Assembly: GCA_963792785.1 (NCBI GenBank)
Contig: CAWBXO010000004.1
Span: 434,001-498,000, forward strand
Direction of reading: 5' to 3'
Source: CAWIMX01 sp963792785
Lineage (GTDB): Bacteria > Acidobacteriota > Vicinamibacteria > Vicinamibacterales > CAVVIG01
DNA length: 64,000 nt
Below are positions 62,247 through 64,000 of the stretch, piece by piece; the first letter of the stretch is position 1; each line of letters starts with the position of its first letter. The notes under the pieces were generated by a model. The model did not search any database. It was not told the origin of the DNA and worked only from the letters and a program-made list of their open reading frames with translations. The position numbers were made by a program, and so were the translations under genes.

Positions 62247-63393
62247 AAGTGGAGCCGCACGCCGCCCCACGCCTGATAGTTATTGCGGACGTCGTCCGCA
62301 TGGTCGAGGAACATCCGGCCCTCCGCGAGGAGGTAGAGCCGGGTGCGGGCGCTCTGCGCGAGCGGCACGCCGACATGGACCATCACCGCCGGGGTGAAGG
62401 TGTCCTTACGCGTCAGGTCCCAGAACGACAGGCCCGTGCCGACGAAGGTGCCGCCGCCCAGATACTTGTTCGCCTCGACATCGGCGAACAGCTCACTCTC
62501 GTTCACCTTGTCGTCGGCCCTCACGAGGCTGATGGCCACGCCAACCGCGCCGGCCAGTTCCCAGTCGTTCGCGAACCGTTTGGCGACCCCGACCTTGAGG
62601 CCGAGGAGCGGCGAACACTGCGTGTATTCCAGGTCGGTGCCGTCGATCGGGCGCACCCGGCAATCCTTGCCAACGAGCGCGTCGAAGAAGAACGGCGAGG
62701 TCGCCAGCGCAGCCACGGGCGGTGACGCCACCTGGATCGGCGGCGGGGGTGGCGGCGGGGGTGGCGGCGGGGGCGGCGGCGGAGCGGCGGTGGCGGCGGA
62801 GGCGGCGGCGGCGGAGCCGCGACCGCGACGAGGCGCGGCGCATCCTCCACGTCCATCAGCGTCACGTTGCCGCACACCAGCGGGACGACGAAGGTGTAGG
62901 TCCGGCTGTCCGCGACGACGCGGAACAGGAAGGCCCGGAACGGCTGCCGGCCGGCCCAGCGAATGTTCCGCAGAAGGCTCAGCGCGGACCCCCCGTCCGG
63001 GCGATAGGCCATCCACTGCATGGTCTGCCCCGCCCGCACCTCGCACTCCACGATGGTGCCGGGCAACGGCGTCGCGTCGGCGCAATTCACGCCCTTCACC
63101 GACGAGGTGGCTCCGGCGAGCGCCGCCGCCACGTCGTCGGCGAGCGCAGGAAGGCCGGCCTGTCCAAGGACGGTGCGAAGATTGGCCACGACCCTGGGGT
63201 CGTCGCCCATCCGCTTCAAGCTGGCGACGGTGGTCAACGACGGCTTGTAGAAAGCAGTCGAACCGCCGAGCCGGGTGATGTCGCGCACGCCCACGGCGCC
63301 GGATTCCTGCGCGATGGCCACGGACGCGAGGGTCAGTGGCAACGCGACCGCGACCACACCGGCCGCGAGCGTTCGTCGAGAGAATCGAAACAT
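62243..63393 (-). CDS. exported protein with polyproline linker and C-terminal beta-barrel; -1 frameshift in the linker
   Basis: Start ATG 63393 with signal peptide (MFRFSRRTLAAGVVAVALP). An N-terminal domain of about 180 residues (GAVGVRDITRLGGSTAFYKP, TIVECEVRAGQTMQWMAY) is followed by a run of more than 20 prolines and then a barrel-like half (SPFFFDALVGKDCRVRPIDG ... NYQAWGGVRLHF, C-terminal Phe). The frame is broken inside the CCG/GCC tract near 62790, where one base is missing, most simply by slippage. The joined product is about 383 residues. Likely anchored in the outer membrane with a periplasmic N-domain. Confidence 0.72.
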
Positions 63394-63427
63394 AGTCAAA
63401 GTCTCCATGAGGTGATGCGACACGGCG

Positions 63428-64000
63428 TCAATCCGTAAGTCGGATCGAGCCCACGACGCGGCGGAACGTGCTTTCGTAATCCTTGAATTCGGCGGTCGGT
63501 GCAACGCCCACGGCGTAGAACAGCGTGCCGTCGTCGACGAGCACCGTGAAGAGCGCGAGGCGCTCGTCGCGTCCGGTCGCGTCGGACACATTCGAGAGCT
63601 GAGACTGGAGGCCCTGTCGGCCGCCGATCGTCGCCCGGCGGTAGCGGGTGGGCCGGCTGAGGTTCGGGTTGCTGCGACCGAGCGACGTCACCAGCTCGTC
63701 GGTCGCCGCGGACAGATTGGCCGCCTCGGTCGGTGACACGCCCATCTCCATGCCGTGGGTGAAGACCGACCGTCCGCTTTCGTTGCCGTAGGCCCCGTCC
63801 GGCGCGAAGACGACGTGGTCGCTGGCCGGCAGCTCCTGCCAGTTCGACGGCGCGCTGACGCGAAAGAGACCGCCCTCGGCATACGCGGTGTAGGCGGTCG
63901 AGGGAGGCGTGACGCGGGCCGGATCGAGGCGTGCATCCGCGACGGGAACCGGCCCGTTGTCGGCCGCCGTCCGTGTCGCCTCTTCAGTGGTCCGCGCCGG
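63428..64000 (-). CDS. C-terminal part of an M48-like metallopeptidase protein (partial)
   Basis: Frame is open to the right edge; 190 residues are visible. The section SDHVVFAPDGAYGNESGRSV, FTHGMEMGVSPTEAANL, SLGRSNPNLSRPTRYRRATI and LFYAVGVAPTAEFKDYESTF resembles the substrate-side C-terminal domain that follows the M48 protease core in acidobacterial proteins. The catalytic HExxH lies outside the window, so the assignment rests on the tail only. Upstream (34 bases) of the barrel gene on the same strand. Confidence 0.55.
   Translation of the reverse strand, partial: PARTTEEATRTAADNGPVPVADARLDPARVTPPSTAYTAYAEGGLFRVSAPSNWQELPASDHVVFAPDGAYGNESGRSVFTHGMEMGVSPTEAANLSAATDELVTSLGRSNPNLSRPTRYRRATIGGRQGLQSQLSNVSDATGRDERLALFTVLVDDGTLFYAVGVAPTAEFKDYESTFRRVVGSIRLTD

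Overview
The window is a 64 kb piece of a very GC-rich chromosome (roughly 70% G+C by eye) from an aerobic, Gram-negative-type bacterium with an outer membrane. Several beta-barrel proteins, Crp/Fnr, TetR and LysR regulators, arsenite methylation, NDH-2 and many metal-redox proteins are present. Gene content and the style of the dispersed repeats (CACAGAGAC-type palindromes, RLKPDA-encoding palindromes) suggest a soil Acidobacteriota, most likely Vicinamibacteria; this is an inference, because no rRNA gene is present. No tRNA, CRISPR array, transposase or prophage was seen, and no stretch above 300 bases lacks a gene or a repeat element.

Layout. 1-3.7 kb: minus-strand operon of an outer-membrane barrel, a cupredoxin and a sensor kinase (cut by the left edge). 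3.7-5.6 kb: TreT-like trehalose synthase with a DUF5752 partner. 5.6-6.9 kb: divergent arsR/arsM. 7-11.8 kb: two large GT-C-type membrane proteins, two small genes, a DUF169 protein. 12-17.8 kb: CecR-YbhGFSR-like efflux operon (HlyD, ABC ATPase, permease, TetR) ending in a PQQ/cytochrome c protein, behind a clear promoter/operator. 17.8-29.5 kb: two sensor kinases, Zn-alcohol dehydrogenase, MFS transporters, M28 peptidase, an RRM protein, a stand-alone DnaA N-terminal domain, LysR.

29.6-35.6 kb is the most remarkable part: a minus-strand cluster with an Alg1-like (GT33-type) mannosyltransferase, a secreted protein, a PglK-like ABC flippase and an STT3/PglB/AglB-like oligosaccharyltransferase that keeps the DxxYH, DHH, TVGE and WWDxG motifs. 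Together they resemble a bacterial N-glycosylation cassette.

35.6-47.3 kb: NDH-2, a molybdopterin oxidoreductase, an iron-trafficking protein, an ATP-grasp enzyme next to a CUAEP/CCAEP-tail radical SAM protein, a POT peptide transporter, a LigD phosphoesterase-like protein, YvcK, and a PH-like/cytochrome c fusion. Many of these genes are interrupted by single-base frameshifts, all of the +1 sense, which points to insertion errors in the sequence more than to decay. 47.5-49.5 kb: groES-groEL.

49.6-64 kb: an envelope and stress region with two Crp/Fnr paralogues, SYLF protein, an ice-binding-like adhesin, DksA/TraR, AI-2E transporter, GlsB/YeaQ, YihY, CsbD, a CPA1 antiporter, barrel proteins and an M48-like protease tail. 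A palindrome TGTGC-N6-GCACA recurs upstream of several of these genes at a near-constant distance and looks like the operator of one of the Crp/Fnr proteins.

Intergenic spaces hold structured repeats: three cloverleaf-like elements of about 215 bp, each exactly between convergent genes, two copies of a 166-bp CTAG-bounded element, and several inverted repeats built from short stuttering units. Many of them supply the stop codon of the adjacent gene.
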